A stretch of DNA of 64,000 nucleotides from Flavobacterium sp. 90. Its GTDB lineage: Bacteria > Bacteroidota > Bacteroidia > Flavobacteriales > Flavobacteriaceae. The notes beneath the pieces were generated by a model. That model was not told where the DNA came from and searched no databases. It saw only the letters and a list, made by a program, of their open reading frames with translations. The position numbers and the translations under genes were made by a program. Numbering within the stretch: the stretch's first letter is position 1; every line of letters begins with the position of its first letter. Of the stretch, positions 1-8,639 are shown piece after piece. Location: NCBI RefSeq assembly GCF_004339525.1, contig NZ_SMGE01000001.1:4402001-4466000 (forward strand), written 5' to 3'.

Positions 1-1
1 A

Positions 2-601
2 GCGATGGTGATTTATTTTAGCAAAGACCTTTTTGGAAATTCTTTTTATGAATTACCGGAAGCTCAGGAAGTTAAAAAGTTTCTCTCTCAAGCCGTAAAA
101 GGAGTGTCGATTACCGGACAGACAAACGCAGTGGTTTCTAAAAAAATGGAAAAATTGCTCAAAAAGAAAGGTTTTGAAGTTATCATGGGACTTATTGAAA
201 TTTTGTTTCTTTTATCAAAAAGTAAAGATCTGAGGTTCATCAATGATAATTCGTATATCTCAGTTGATGAGGATAATAAAAATGACCGACTTGCGGAGGT
301 TTTTCAATATGTGAAGTCGAATTATAAAGAGGAAATATCGCTTGATGAAATCTCTAAAATTGCGAATCTGACACCTACATCTTTTTGTAGAATGTTTAAA
401 GCTAAAACCAAAAAACCTTTTGTAGAATATCTGAATGAAATCAGAGTGTCAAATGCTTGTAAATATCTAATTGAAACTGATTTAGGTATTTCGGAAATTG
501 CCTATGAATGTGGGTATAAAACAGCTTCAAACTTCAATAAGCTGTTCAAAAAATTAATAGGAACAACACCTAAGGAATACAGAAAAAATGCTGTAGCATA
601 A
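2..601 (+). CDS. AraC-family transcriptional regulator, 5'-truncated by window edge
   Basis: The reading frame is open to the left edge, so the gene probably begins outside the window; the first ATG visible is at 5. The last ~100 residues form a typical AraC/XylS double helix-turn-helix: a first HTH around SLDEISKIANLTPTSFCRMF and a second around GISEIAYECGYKTASNFNKL, ending in the family signature TPKEYRK. What is left of the N-terminus would be the end of a cupin or other effector domain, which cannot be assigned. It lies upstream of, and in the same direction as, the fucose genes, but 1.4 kb of repeat-filled DNA separates them, so a regulatory link is only a guess. Its 3' tail is duplicated at 1131-1273. 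Confidence 0.9.
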   Translation, partial: AMVIYFSKDLFGNSFYELPEAQEVKKFLSQAVKGVSITGQTNAVVSKKMEKLLKKKGFEVIMGLIEILFLLSKSKDLRFINDNSYISVDEDNKNDRLAEVFQYVKSNYKEEISLDEISKIANLTPTSFCRMFKAKTKKPFVEYLNEIRVSNACKYLIETDLGISEIAYECGYKTASNFNKLFKKLIGTTPKEYRKNAVA

Positions 602-856
602 TGTTATGCCGAATAAATCTCTCGTAAAGGCGTGAAGGTTTTTGTCATTTCATGATTACAATATTTGGTTTGCTATAAACTTCAAGGGATTGAAATCCCT
701 TGCTACAAAATAAATCATTCCTCTGGAATTTTATAAGGAGTTCCGGAGGAACAAAACATATTGTAGGGATGGATTTTAATCCATCATTCGCAATAGAAAC
801 CCAATATTGTCATTTCTCGGGATAACAAAAATGCGCAGACTCATTTTGAATATAAG
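602..856. repeat. Insertion-like spacer with small hairpin repeats
   Basis: This ~255 bp segment is bracketed by near-identical 15-mers (gtagcataatgttat near 594 and gtagcgtaatattat near 857), as if inserted or recombined just after the AraC stop codon. It contains short hairpins: aagggattgaaatccctt near 683-701, an interrupted cctctggaatt/ttccggagg pair near 719-749, and gatggattttaatccatc at 768-785. The last, with its leader attgtaggg, recurs at about 31553-31580, so it belongs to a dispersed family. No coding sequence is seen. Confidence 0.5.
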
Positions 857-933
857 TAGCGTAATATTATATACCTTTTTTGTAAACTGATATTTGTAAC
901 TGTTGATGTATTGTATGAATCAGGAATTGAAAT

Positions 934-1087
934 GTGCCGTTAGGTACTAAATATTGGTAGTCCTAATAGATTCGAAATTCGTTGGCGTGCCGTAGGTACG
1001 CAACAAAATGATAATTATTGCGTACCTACGGCACGCTAAATTTATTCTAATTCCCATTTTCTACCAATATTTAGTGCCTAACGGCAC
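934..1087. repeat. Palindromic intergenic element, copy A
   Basis: A 154 bp nested inverted repeat. The outer arms are gtgccgttaggtactaaata and its complement (ending tatttagtgcctaacggcac), and an inner stem pairs gcgtgccgtaggtacgcaa (985-1003) with its complement at 1018-1036. Related copies lie at 1345-1498, 14972-15120 and 50129-50282. No ORF is present; size and structure fit a REP/MITE-like non-autonomous element. Confidence 0.85.
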
Positions 1088-1130
1088 AAATTGTAAACTT
1101 TCAATTTTTGATTGGTATATATTATTAATA

Positions 1131-1273
1131 GTAAATATCTAATTGAAACTGATTTAGGTATTTCGGAAATTGCCTATGAATGTGGGTATAAAACAGCTTC
1201 AAACTTCAATAAGCTGTTCAAAAAATTAATAGGAACAACTCCTAAGGAATACAGAAAAAATGCTGTAGCGTAA
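1131..1273 (+). pseudogene. Duplicated 3' tail of the upstream AraC gene
   Basis: These 143 bases repeat positions 459-601 of the AraC gene with only about two or three substitutions, including the stop codon. No start codon or upstream part of the gene is present, so it is a remnant and not a gene. It lies exactly between two copies of the palindromic element. The block of tail plus element repeats with a period of 411 bp (for example 857-1128 against 1268-1539), so the tail was duplicated together with the element. Confidence 0.9.
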
Positions 1274-1344
1274 TATTATATACCTTTTTTGTAAACTGAT
1301 ATTTGATAACTGTTGATGTATTAATATGAATCAGGAATTGAAAT

Positions 1345-1498
1345 GTGCCGTTAGGTACTAAATATTGGTAGTCCTAATAGATTCGAAATTCGTTGGCGTG
1401 CCGTAGGTACGCAACAAAATGATAACTATTTCGTAACTACGGCACGCTAAATTTATTCTAATTCCCATTTTCTACCAATATTTAGTGCCTAACAGCAC
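1345..1498. repeat. Palindromic intergenic element, copy B
   Basis: Second copy of the 154 bp element, in the same orientation as copy A at an offset of 411 bp. It differs from A at a few positions that break pairing, such as gcgtaactacgg in the inner stem and aacagcac in the right outer arm. Flanking sequence on both sides also matches that of copy A. Confidence 0.85.
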
Positions 1499-1825
1499 AA
1501 ATTGTAAACTTTCAATTTTTGATTGGTATATATTATTAATTATGAATAGTATATAAGCTATGATCTAATGCTTTTTTTATTAAATCTATTTTATTTTTTC
1601 TGAAATTACGGATCAGTTTTTTGATCCTTTATTCGGTAAATTGATATTATTTTTTTAATTGATTCAAATTAATATTAAAATAGCTACTTATTTCGCTGTT
1701 TTTTATGAAATTAATTAAAAAGATAATAAATGCTTAATTAATGATAATTTTGACTTAAAATAAAACTTAATAATGCAATAATTTTATTTTTTTTAGATTG
1801 AAGCAAAATATTTTGTTCTATAAAT

Positions 1826-1969
1826 AAAACGATTTAGTAGATTCGTTTCTCTTTGCTAAAGATAAAAGGCATTGCGTTCCTGTTATAAGGAATTAGTTGT
1901 AAAATATAAAAGCATAAATCTAATAGATAGCGATTAATCTTTGTTTTTAATTGATAATCAAATCGTTTT
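1826..1969. promoter_or_regulatory. Candidate LacI-type operators upstream of the fucose operon
   Basis: Between the repeats and the mutarotase gene (1499-2002) the DNA is very AT-rich and non-coding. Two CG-centred near-palindromes stand out: AAAACGATTT at 1826-1835 and its reverse complement AAATCGTTTT at 1960-1969, the second 34 bp before the start codon. The same decamer occurs twice in the promoter of the LacI-family gene at 8640. A central CG with A/T arms is typical of LacI-family operators. That this regulator controls the fucose operon is inferred from the shared motif only. Confidence 0.4.
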
Positions 1970-2002
1970 AGGTTTTTAATCTGAGATTTTAAATAAAATA
2001 AT

Positions 2003-2350
2003 ATGATAACTCAAAAATATTGTCTTGCATTAGATTTGAATGACGATCCGGCATTGATGGCTGAATACAAGAAATATCATGAAAAGATTTGGCCGGAAAT
2101 CACAGAAAGTATCACCAAGTCGGGGATTGAAAATCTTGATATTTATTGCGTTGGTAACAGAATGTTTATGATTATTGAGGCGAATGAAACTTTTACTTTT
2201 GAAAGAAAAGGGCAAATGGACGCTAATAATCCGATAGTTCAGAAATGGGAAGAACTGATGTGGAAATATCAAAAGGCATTGCCTTGGGCGAAGGAAGGTG
2301 AAAAATGGATGCTAATGGATAAAATATTTGATTTGCATGAAAATAGATAG
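2003..2350 (+). CDS. L-rhamnose/L-fucose mutarotase family protein
   Basis: A 115-residue cytosolic protein that looks like the RhaM/DUF718 mutarotase family, small proteins that interconvert alpha and beta anomers of 6-deoxy sugars. The N-terminal YHEKIWPEI, the central LDIYCVGNRMFMIIEA and the C-terminal PWAKEGEKWMLMDKIFDL fit this fold, including its Trp/His-rich sugar pocket. Length is about normal for the family. It is first in an operon with a lactonase and a sugar dehydrogenase, so the likely substrate is L-fucose and not L-rhamnose: the dehydrogenase would act on one anomer and this enzyme would supply it. The substrate is inferred from context. It overlaps the next gene by 14 bp. Confidence 0.85.
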   Translation: MITQKYCLALDLNDDPALMAEYKKYHEKIWPEITESITKSGIENLDIYCVGNRMFMIIEANETFTFERKGQMDANNPIVQKWEELMWKYQKALPWAKEGEKWMLMDKIFDLHENR

Positions 2351-3170
2351 CCACCAACATTTTTGGAAATACGAGCCTGTAAAAGATGCTTGGATCAATG
2401 AAGAAATGAAAGTGATCAAACGTGATTTTTTACCTTCAGATGTAAAACCTTTATTGTTAGAAAATCAGATTGATGGTTGTGTGGCTGTTCAGGCAGATCA
2501 GAGTGAAGATGAAACTCGTTTTCTTTTGGATTTGGCAAAAGAGAATAATTTTATCAAAGGTGTTGTGGGTTGGGTAGATTTATGTGCTGAAAATATTGAA
2601 GAGCGTTTGGAATATTATATCAAATATGAAAAACTAAAAGGATTCAGACACATTGTTCAGGCCGAAGCAGATATTGATTTTATGTTGTCGGAAAAATTTC
2701 AAAATGGAATTTCGAAATTGCTAAAATATAGTTTCACTTATGATATTTTGATTTCTCCAAAACATTTGGAAAATGCAAGAAAACTTGTTGCAAAATTCCC
2801 GGAACAAAAGTTTGTTATCGATCATTTGGCGAAACCGGATTTCAAAAATAAAAAATTCAGTGATTGGGAAAAAGATGTCAGAGCTATAGCGCAATTTCCT
2901 AACGTGATGTGTAAGGTTTCAGGTTTAGTGACTGAAGCCGACTGGAATAATTGGACCGCTTCGGACTTTACTTATTGTTTAGATGTGGTTACTGAGGTAT
3001 TTGGAATTGATCGATTGATGTTTGGCAGTGATTGGCCGGTGAGTTTACTGGCAGCATCTTATGCAGAATCATGTGATATTGCAGAAGATTATTTTTCGAA
3101 ATTTTCGAAAGCAGATCAGGATAAATTCTGGAGCAAGAATGCAATAATTTTTTATGATTTAAATGATTAA
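2337..3170 (+). CDS. L-fuconolactonase-type amidohydrolase
   Basis: A member of the amidohydrolase superfamily (COG3618 type). The metal-binding HxH lies at the very N-terminus (KIDSHQHFWKYEP); further matches are GFRHIVQ, FVIDHLAKPD and the C-terminal FGSDWPV, whose Asp is the usual catalytic base. Proteins of this type hydrolyse L-fucono- or L-rhamnono-lactones to the aldonic acid. I chose the ATG at 2337, inside the end of the mutarotase gene (ATGA-type coupling), because the HxH motif then starts at residue 5; an upstream TTG at 2328 is less likely. Length is 277 aa, usual for the family. It would take the lactone made by the dehydrogenase encoded next. Confidence 0.9.
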   Translation: MKIDSHQHFWKYEPVKDAWINEEMKVIKRDFLPSDVKPLLLENQIDGCVAVQADQSEDETRFLLDLAKENNFIKGVVGWVDLCAENIEERLEYYIKYEKLKGFRHIVQAEADIDFMLSEKFQNGISKLLKYSFTYDILISPKHLENARKLVAKFPEQKFVIDHLAKPDFKNKKFSDWEKDVRAIAQFPNVMCKVSGLVTEADWNNWTASDFTYCLDVVTEVFGIDRLMFGSDWPVSLLAASYAESCDIAEDYFSKFSKADQDKFWSKNAIIFYDLND

Positions 3171-3234
3171 TAAACGGATATGTGTTTTATACACAACTAA
3201 AAAAAAATAACTATTCAACCTAATAGAGAACAAA

Positions 3235-4014
3235 ATGAACCTTAATCTTAAAGACAAAATAATTATTGTAACCGGTGGAGCAAAAGGAATAGGATTTGGG
3301 ATTTGCAAAGTTTTGGCTGCCGAAGGAGCTATTCCTGTAATAATTGGAAGAGCTGATACCGACAATCAAATTGCTGTTAAAGAAATCGAAGCTGAAGGAG
3401 GAAAAGTATTATCAGTCGTTGCTGAATTGACTCATCCGGAAGCTTGTAAAAATGCCGTCGACCAAGTAATTCAACTTTGCGGTCGCATTGATGGGTTAAT
3501 CAATAATGCTGGTGTCAATGATGGCGTTGGTTTGGAAAGTGGAGATTACGAAAGTTTTATGGCATCGATTCATAAAAACTTAGTTCATTATTATCTGATG
3601 GCGCAACATGCTTTGCCTGAGTTGAAAAAAACAAAAGGAGCAATTGTAAATATAGGTTCAAAAGTTGGAGATACCGGACAAGGAAGTACGTCAGCTTATG
3701 CGGCTTCAAATGGTGGACGCAATGCTTTAACCCGCGAATGGGCTGTCGAATTATTGAAGTACGGAATACGCGTCAATTCCGTAATTGTGGCGGAATGTTA
3801 TACGCCTTTATACGATACATGGATTAAAACACTTGAAAATCCGGAGCAAAAGTTAAAAGAAATTACAGCCAAAATTCCGTTAGGAAACAGAATGACAACC
3901 GCAGAAGAAATCGCCAATATGACCGTCTTCTTATTATCTGATAAATCAAGTCACACAACAGGTCAGTTGATTTATGTAGATGGAGGATATACACATTTAG
4001 ATCGTTCCTTATAG
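3235..4014 (+). CDS. SDR-family dehydrogenase, likely L-fucose dehydrogenase
   Basis: Classical short-chain dehydrogenase of 259 aa. It shows the TGGAKGIG cofactor-binding glycine motif near residue 14, NNAG in the middle, catalytic Ser142 (NIGSK), Tyr155 and the C-terminal VDGG motif. In the operon with a mutarotase and a fuconolactonase the expected reaction is NAD(P)-dependent oxidation of L-fucose to L-fuconolactone. Oddly, the position of the usual catalytic Lys in YxxxK is Asn here (YAASN, residues 155-159); the bases at 3697-3711 are unambiguous. A Lys follows Ser142 directly. The substrate is inferred from context; the SDR fold is certain. Confidence 0.85.
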   Translation: MNLNLKDKIIIVTGGAKGIGFGICKVLAAEGAIPVIIGRADTDNQIAVKEIEAEGGKVLSVVAELTHPEACKNAVDQVIQLCGRIDGLINNAGVNDGVGLESGDYESFMASIHKNLVHYYLMAQHALPELKKTKGAIVNIGSKVGDTGQGSTSAYAASNGGRNALTREWAVELLKYGIRVNSVIVAECYTPLYDTWIKTLENPEQKLKEITAKIPLGNRMTTAEEIANMTVFLLSDKSSHTTGQLIYVDGGYTHLDRSL

Positions 4015-4071
4015 TTTATAGTGGACTAACTGCGTTCGTTTTTGCGAACAAAACCAAAATAACCAACCAAA

Positions 4072-6627
4072 ATGAACATAACCAAAAAGATATTTTCGCT
4101 GAACAATTGCCTTGTTTTGCTGATCTCTTCGATGATCAGTTTTTCTGGATTTTCACAGAACACGCCGATAAAGAGAATGGGTTCGATTGATACTCAGTTA
4201 TTTGATGATAATTGGCTTTTTTCACGATACGGATCTCAGGCCGATGGATTAGTCAAAGAAGAACCAAAGAATTTAGAAGCCGTTTCTACGAATGAAACCA
4301 ACTGGGAAAAATTAAACTTGCCACATGATTGGGCGATCAAAGGACCTTTTAGAATTGAATTAAGAGGAGAAACAGGAAAATTGCCGTGGAAAGGAATTGG
4401 TTGGTATCGCAAACATTTTACTGTTCCGGCTTCAGACTCAGGGAAACAGATTTTTGTTGATTTTGATGGTGCTATGGCTAATGCCAAAATTTATTTGAAT
4501 GGAAATTATGTAGGAACCTGGCCTTATGGGTACAATTCTTTCCGAATGAATTTGACTCCATTTTTAAAATTTGGACAGGAAAATATCTTAGCCGTTCGTT
4601 TAGATACTGAAAACTGGGATTCTCGTTGGTATCCCGGCGCTGGAATTTATCGCCACGTTTGGTTGGTAAAAACCAATCCGGTACATGTTGGGCATTGGGG
4701 AACTTATGTTACAACTCCAAAAATTACCAAAGAAGCTGCTGATGTCAGAGTGCTGGTAAACGTTGAGAATGCCACAAATAAAACCGTAAAAGCCGTTGTT
4801 ACAACTGACTTATACGAGATAGATATCAATGACAAGCTTAAAACAAAAGTAGGTTCGTTAATTTCTTCAACTCTTGAAATCAAAGCTAACGGAACTGAAG
4901 AAGCAGAAACACATTCGGTTTTAAACAATCCTAAATTATGGGATTTAAAAACGCCAAATCGTTATGTGGCGCAAACTAAAGTTAGTGTTGACGGAAAAGT
5001 TGTTGACACTTATAATACGCCTTTCGGTGTTCGAACTATAGAATTTACAGCAAGAAACGGATTTCTTCTGAACGGGAAAAGAGTCGAAATCTTCGGAACT
5101 TGTAATCACCACGATTTAGGTGCTTTGGGAGCTGCAATCAATACTTCGGCATTAAAAAGACAATTGGTAATGTTGAAAGAAATGGGATGTAATTCTTTGC
5201 GTACTTCTCATAATCCTCCTGCTCCTGAATTGTTAGAATTAGCAGATAAAATGGGATTCCTGGTTTGGGACGAAGCTTTTGATGCGTGGAAAACAGGTAA
5301 GAAAAAATTAGATTATAATGTGATTTTTGATGAATGGCACGAAAAAGATCTAGTAGCGTTAGTACGCAGAGACAGAAATAATCCTTCGGTATTTATTTGG
5401 TCAATTGGAAATGAAATTCCAGATCAGCTGAACGTAAAAATGACCAAAGAATTGGCAGATATTATGCGTAGAGAAGATCCAACACGTCCAGTTTCAAATG
5501 GTTATAATGATCCTGATGGAGGAAGAGCATCTGGAGCTGCTGTTGCAATCGATGTTATGGGAATAAATTATTTTTTTAACCAACAACCAAAATGGGATGC
5601 TGATCCAAGATATGCGAATAAACCAACAATTGGAAGTGAAACAGCATCAACTGTAAGTTCTCGTGGAGAATATTTCTTTGACGATAAATACAACAAAACC
5701 TCCTGGCAAATTTCGTCTTATGACGACGCGTTTCCGGGATGGGGTTACTCGCCTGATGAACAATTTCGTATCAATGCAAAGTATCCACATTTATTGGGAG
5801 AATATGTTTGGACAGGTTTTGATTATTTAGGAGAACCAACACCTTACAATTCAGATGAAACGAACTTGCTGAATTTTAGAAGTGATCCTTCAAAGCAAGG
5901 AGAATTGGAGGCAAAATTAGCAGAATTGCAAAAAACTAATCCGCCATCAAGAAGTAGTTATTTCGGAATTATCGATTTGGCGGGTTTCCCAAAAGACCGC
6001 TATTATATTTACAAATCACATTGGAGACCAGATGTTCCAACGGCTCACATTCTTCCACATTGGAATTGGAGTGAACGTGTTGGACAAGTAGTTCCTGTAC
6101 ACGTTTATACTTCGGGAGATGAAGGAGAGTTGTTTCTTAACGGAAAAAGTCTTGGAAGAAAGAAAATGGAAGCAGGAAAAGATTTTCGTTTGACTTGGGA
6201 TGATGTGGTTTATGTTCCTGGTGAACTAAAAGTTGTTTGTTATAAAAAAGGTAAAAAATGGGCGACAGATATTGTCAAAACTACCGGAGCAGCAACAAAA
6301 TTGCAACTATCAGCAGATAGATCAGAAGTACTTGCAGACGATGTTGATTTGGTTTTCGTAACTGTTGATGTTGCTGATAAAGAGGGTTTAATGGTTCCTC
6401 GTACAAATCCATTAGTTAAATTTTCGATTGAAGGTGCAGGAGAAATCGTTGCCACTGATAATGGAGACGCAACTAGTTTTGTGCCTTTTCAAAGTACCGA
6501 AAAACCTGCTTATAACGGAAAAGTTTTGGTAATAGTTAAAGCGAAAAAAGGAGAAAAAGGACAATTTACGGTAAAAGCAGAAAGTGAAGGATTACAATCG
6601 GCAGCAACAACAATCAGAATCAAATAA
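4072..6627 (+). CDS. Glycoside hydrolase family 2, probable exported beta-galactosidase
   Basis: An 851-residue exported enzyme with a signal peptide of about 29 residues (ends SFSGFSQ). The order is: sugar-binding jelly roll (LPHDWAIKGPF, GWYRKHFTVP), Ig-like domain, TIM barrel, then DUF4982-like and Ig-like C-terminal domains. Catalytic residues are readable: acid/base Glu448 in SIGNE and nucleophile Glu523 in IGSET; TSHNPP is also conserved. The closest type appears to be Bacteroidota beta-galactosidases, which would remove terminal galactose from N-glycan antennae, but GH2 includes beta-mannosidases and glucuronidases. It follows the fucose genes by 57 bp and precedes GH29 by 19 bp, so the operon appears to couple glycan trimming with sugar catabolism. 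Confidence 0.9.
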   Translation: MNITKKIFSLNNCLVLLISSMISFSGFSQNTPIKRMGSIDTQLFDDNWLFSRYGSQADGLVKEEPKNLEAVSTNETNWEKLNLPHDWAIKGPFRIELRGETGKLPWKGIGWYRKHFTVPASDSGKQIFVDFDGAMANAKIYLNGNYVGTWPYGYNSFRMNLTPFLKFGQENILAVRLDTENWDSRWYPGAGIYRHVWLVKTNPVHVGHWGTYVTTPKITKEAADVRVLVNVENATNKTVKAVVTTDLYEIDINDKLKTKVGSLISSTLEIKANGTEEAETHSVLNNPKLWDLKTPNRYVAQTKVSVDGKVVDTYNTPFGVRTIEFTARNGFLLNGKRVEIFGTCNHHDLGALGAAINTSALKRQLVMLKEMGCNSLRTSHNPPAPELLELADKMGFLVWDEAFDAWKTGKKKLDYNVIFDEWHEKDLVALVRRDRNNPSVFIWSIGNEIPDQLNVKMTKELADIMRREDPTRPVSNGYNDPDGGRASGAAVAIDVMGINYFFNQQPKWDADPRYANKPTIGSETASTVSSRGEYFFDDKYNKTSWQISSYDDAFPGWGYSPDEQFRINAKYPHLLGEYVWTGFDYLGEPTPYNSDETNLLNFRSDPSKQGELEAKLAELQKTNPPSRSSYFGIIDLAGFPKDRYYIYKSHWRPDVPTAHILPHWNWSERVGQVVPVHVYTSGDEGELFLNGKSLGRKKMEAGKDFRLTWDDVVYVPGELKVVCYKKGKKWATDIVKTTGAATKLQLSADRSEVLADDVDLVFVTVDVADKEGLMVPRTNPLVKFSIEGAGEIVATDNGDATSFVPFQSTEKPAYNGKVLVIVKAKKGEKGQFTVKAESEGLQSAATTIRIK

Positions 6628-6646
6628 GGAATAATAAAAAAGAGAA

Positions 6647-7984
6647 ATGATTAAGAAAATAATTTTAACAGCTTTATTCGTTGGAACTACTATCACAGGT
6701 ATTGCGCAAAACAAAATTGCTGCAAAAGATATTGCTGAAAAAATGAAATGGTTTGAAGATGCTAAATTAGGAATCTTCATCCATGCCGGAATTTATTCAG
6801 TTGCCGATGTTTCTGAATCCTGGAGTTTTCACAACGGAAAAATTTCTGTTGAAGATTATATGAAGCAACAAAAAAGTTACACTTTGAGTAATTATGATCC
6901 TGCAGCTTGGGCTGATATGATTAAAGATTCAGGTGCAAAATATACGGTAATTACAACAAAACATCATGATGGTGTGGCGATGTATGATACTAAATTAGGA
7001 AAATTGAGTTCCGTAAAAACCTGCGCTGCTAAGAAAGACATGGTGAAACCTTTCTTTGAAGAATTACGAAAAAGAGATATTAAATGCGGTGCTTATTTCT
7101 CATTAATCGACTGGACACACAATGATTATCCGGGTTTTCTGAAAGATAAATCACGTTATGATATTAAAAAAGAGCCAGCTCGTTGGGAACGTTTCCAAAA
7201 GTTCTATCAAGGACAAATTAAAGAAATCTCTGATTGGTACAACCCGGATTTATGGTGGTTTGATGGTGATTGGGAACATAGCGCTGAGGAATGGCAAGCT
7301 GAAAAAACACGTAAGATGATGTTAGACAAAAATCCAAATACGATCATCAACGGGCGTCTACAGGGATATGGTGATTATGATACTCCAGAACAAAATTTTC
7401 CGGTGGTACGTCCTGCATTCAAATGGTGGGAATTATGTATGACGATGAATGAAAACTGGGGATATCGTGTGAGTGATACAAATTGGAAAACACCTTATGA
7501 AATCATCACAATTTTTGTGGATGCAGTTTCAAACGGAGGAAATTTATTATTAGATATAGGACCAAAACCTGATGGTACTTATCCTGAAACTGTTGTTTCT
7601 ACGCTAAAAGAACTTGGTGATTGGAACAGAAGAAACGGTGAGGGAATTTTTGGAACTATTCCCGGAATTCCGTTAGGGCATTTTTATGGGCCAACTACAC
7701 TTTCTAAAGATTCAAAAACGCTTTATTTATTTGTTCACGGAAAAACTTCAGGACAATTGATGTTGAAAGGACTTGATAATAAAATTCAGGATATTACTGT
7801 TTTGGGATCAAATATAAAGCTGACTCATAAAGTGGTCGGAAAAATTTCATGGAGTGCCGTTCCCGGATTAGTTTATATTGATTTGCCGGAAAATGTTGCT
7901 GATAAATATGTGACTTGCATTAAAGTTACATTAGACGCACCAATTAAATTATACAGAGGTCAGGGTGGTTTCCTGACAAACTAA
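6647..7984 (+). CDS. Glycoside hydrolase family 29 alpha-L-fucosidase
   Basis: A 445-residue exported enzyme with a short signal peptide (ends GIAQ). GH29 landmarks are KLGIFIHAGIYSV, TTKHHDGVAMYD, the nucleophile Asp206 in LWWFDGDW, and SNGGNLLLDIGPKPDG. A C-terminal beta domain follows. It should release alpha-linked L-fucose, which the upstream genes of the same operon would then oxidise. It resembles the other GH29 in the window (33475-34806) in architecture but is clearly a different sequence, suggesting that the two cut different fucose linkages. Which linkage each prefers cannot be told from sequence. It is the last gene before a long non-coding gap. Confidence 0.93.
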   Translation: MIKKIILTALFVGTTITGIAQNKIAAKDIAEKMKWFEDAKLGIFIHAGIYSVADVSESWSFHNGKISVEDYMKQQKSYTLSNYDPAAWADMIKDSGAKYTVITTKHHDGVAMYDTKLGKLSSVKTCAAKKDMVKPFFEELRKRDIKCGAYFSLIDWTHNDYPGFLKDKSRYDIKKEPARWERFQKFYQGQIKEISDWYNPDLWWFDGDWEHSAEEWQAEKTRKMMLDKNPNTIINGRLQGYGDYDTPEQNFPVVRPAFKWWELCMTMNENWGYRVSDTNWKTPYEIITIFVDAVSNGGNLLLDIGPKPDGTYPETVVSTLKELGDWNRRNGEGIFGTIPGIPLGHFYGPTTLSKDSKTLYLFVHGKTSGQLMLKGLDNKIQDITVLGSNIKLTHKVVGKISWSAVPGLVYIDLPENVADKYVTCIKVTLDAPIKLYRGQGGFLTN

Positions 7985-8557
7985 AAGAACTTAAAATGTC
8001 ATCTTCATTATTAGGTGATATTTTTTAGCTAATCTACTTAATCGATTTAGCAAATATTAGAATAATTTTTAATAACTAATGGAGAAATAAGCATTGTTAA
8101 TTAGAGATTTAAAGGAAGAATTAGAGAAATAATTAGCCCGTTTTGATGTTTTTTTTACGCTGAAAAAAAATAATTATAAAGAAAAAACTACATTTTTTAA
8201 AAAGGTAAAAAAAATGTGTAATGGGAGAAAAAATGATTTGGTTAATGATTTTCAAAATGAAGAAAAAATCATAAATGTTTCTTGATGAAAATCATGAAAT
8301 GAACCGCAAGGACGATTTATTGTATAAATTTTAGTTAACATATATTTATGTTAATTTTTTAATGGTTTTATTGATTTTAGTAAGCTCTTTTTTGCGATTT
8401 TAATTTTTCTTAAATTTAAAACAATTGTTGTTGTTTGAGAGAAAAATAGTACTCGCTTAATTGGGTGTATTCGTTTTGTTTTCAGGGTATTTGCAGGATA
8501 ATTTCGTTTTGTTATTTTTAAATGTTAAAAGTCATAATTATGTTTAAAAAAAATGCT
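7985..8557. other. AT-rich intergenic region
   Basis: This region, upstream of the lacI-type gene, holds no ORF or clear repeat. A CG-centred palindrome (taatcgattta, about 8039-8049) may be another binding site of the type described at 1826 and 8558. No convincing rho-independent terminator was seen after the fucosidase gene. Confidence 0.4.
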
Positions 8558-8595
8558 AAATCGTTTTTGTAAATCGTTTTATAACTATATATTTG
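8558..8595 (+). promoter_or_regulatory. Bacteroidota-type promoter with twin LacI-like operators
   Basis: A TTTG at 8566-8569 is followed after 18 bp by TATATTTG at 8588-8595, matching the Bacteroidota sigma-ABfr consensus (TTTG, then TAnnTTTG); the start codon lies 45 bp downstream. Two exact copies of AAATCGTTTT lie at 8558-8567 and 8571-8580; the first overlaps the upstream promoter box and the second lies between the boxes. That position fits autorepression by the encoded LacI-family protein. The promoter match is strong; operator identity is inferred. Confidence 0.6.
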
Positions 8596-8639
8596 TCAAT
8601 ATTGAATTAACTTAAATTTAAGATAACATTAACTTTTTG

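Noticed and set aside
1131..1273. Possible small HTH gene
   Set aside because: It is an almost exact copy of the AraC 3' end without a start codon or first helix-turn-helix, so it is a duplication remnant.
934..1498. Insertion sequence
   Set aside because: The repeats have inverted ends but contain no transposase ORF and no clear target-site duplication was seen; called a non-autonomous palindromic element.
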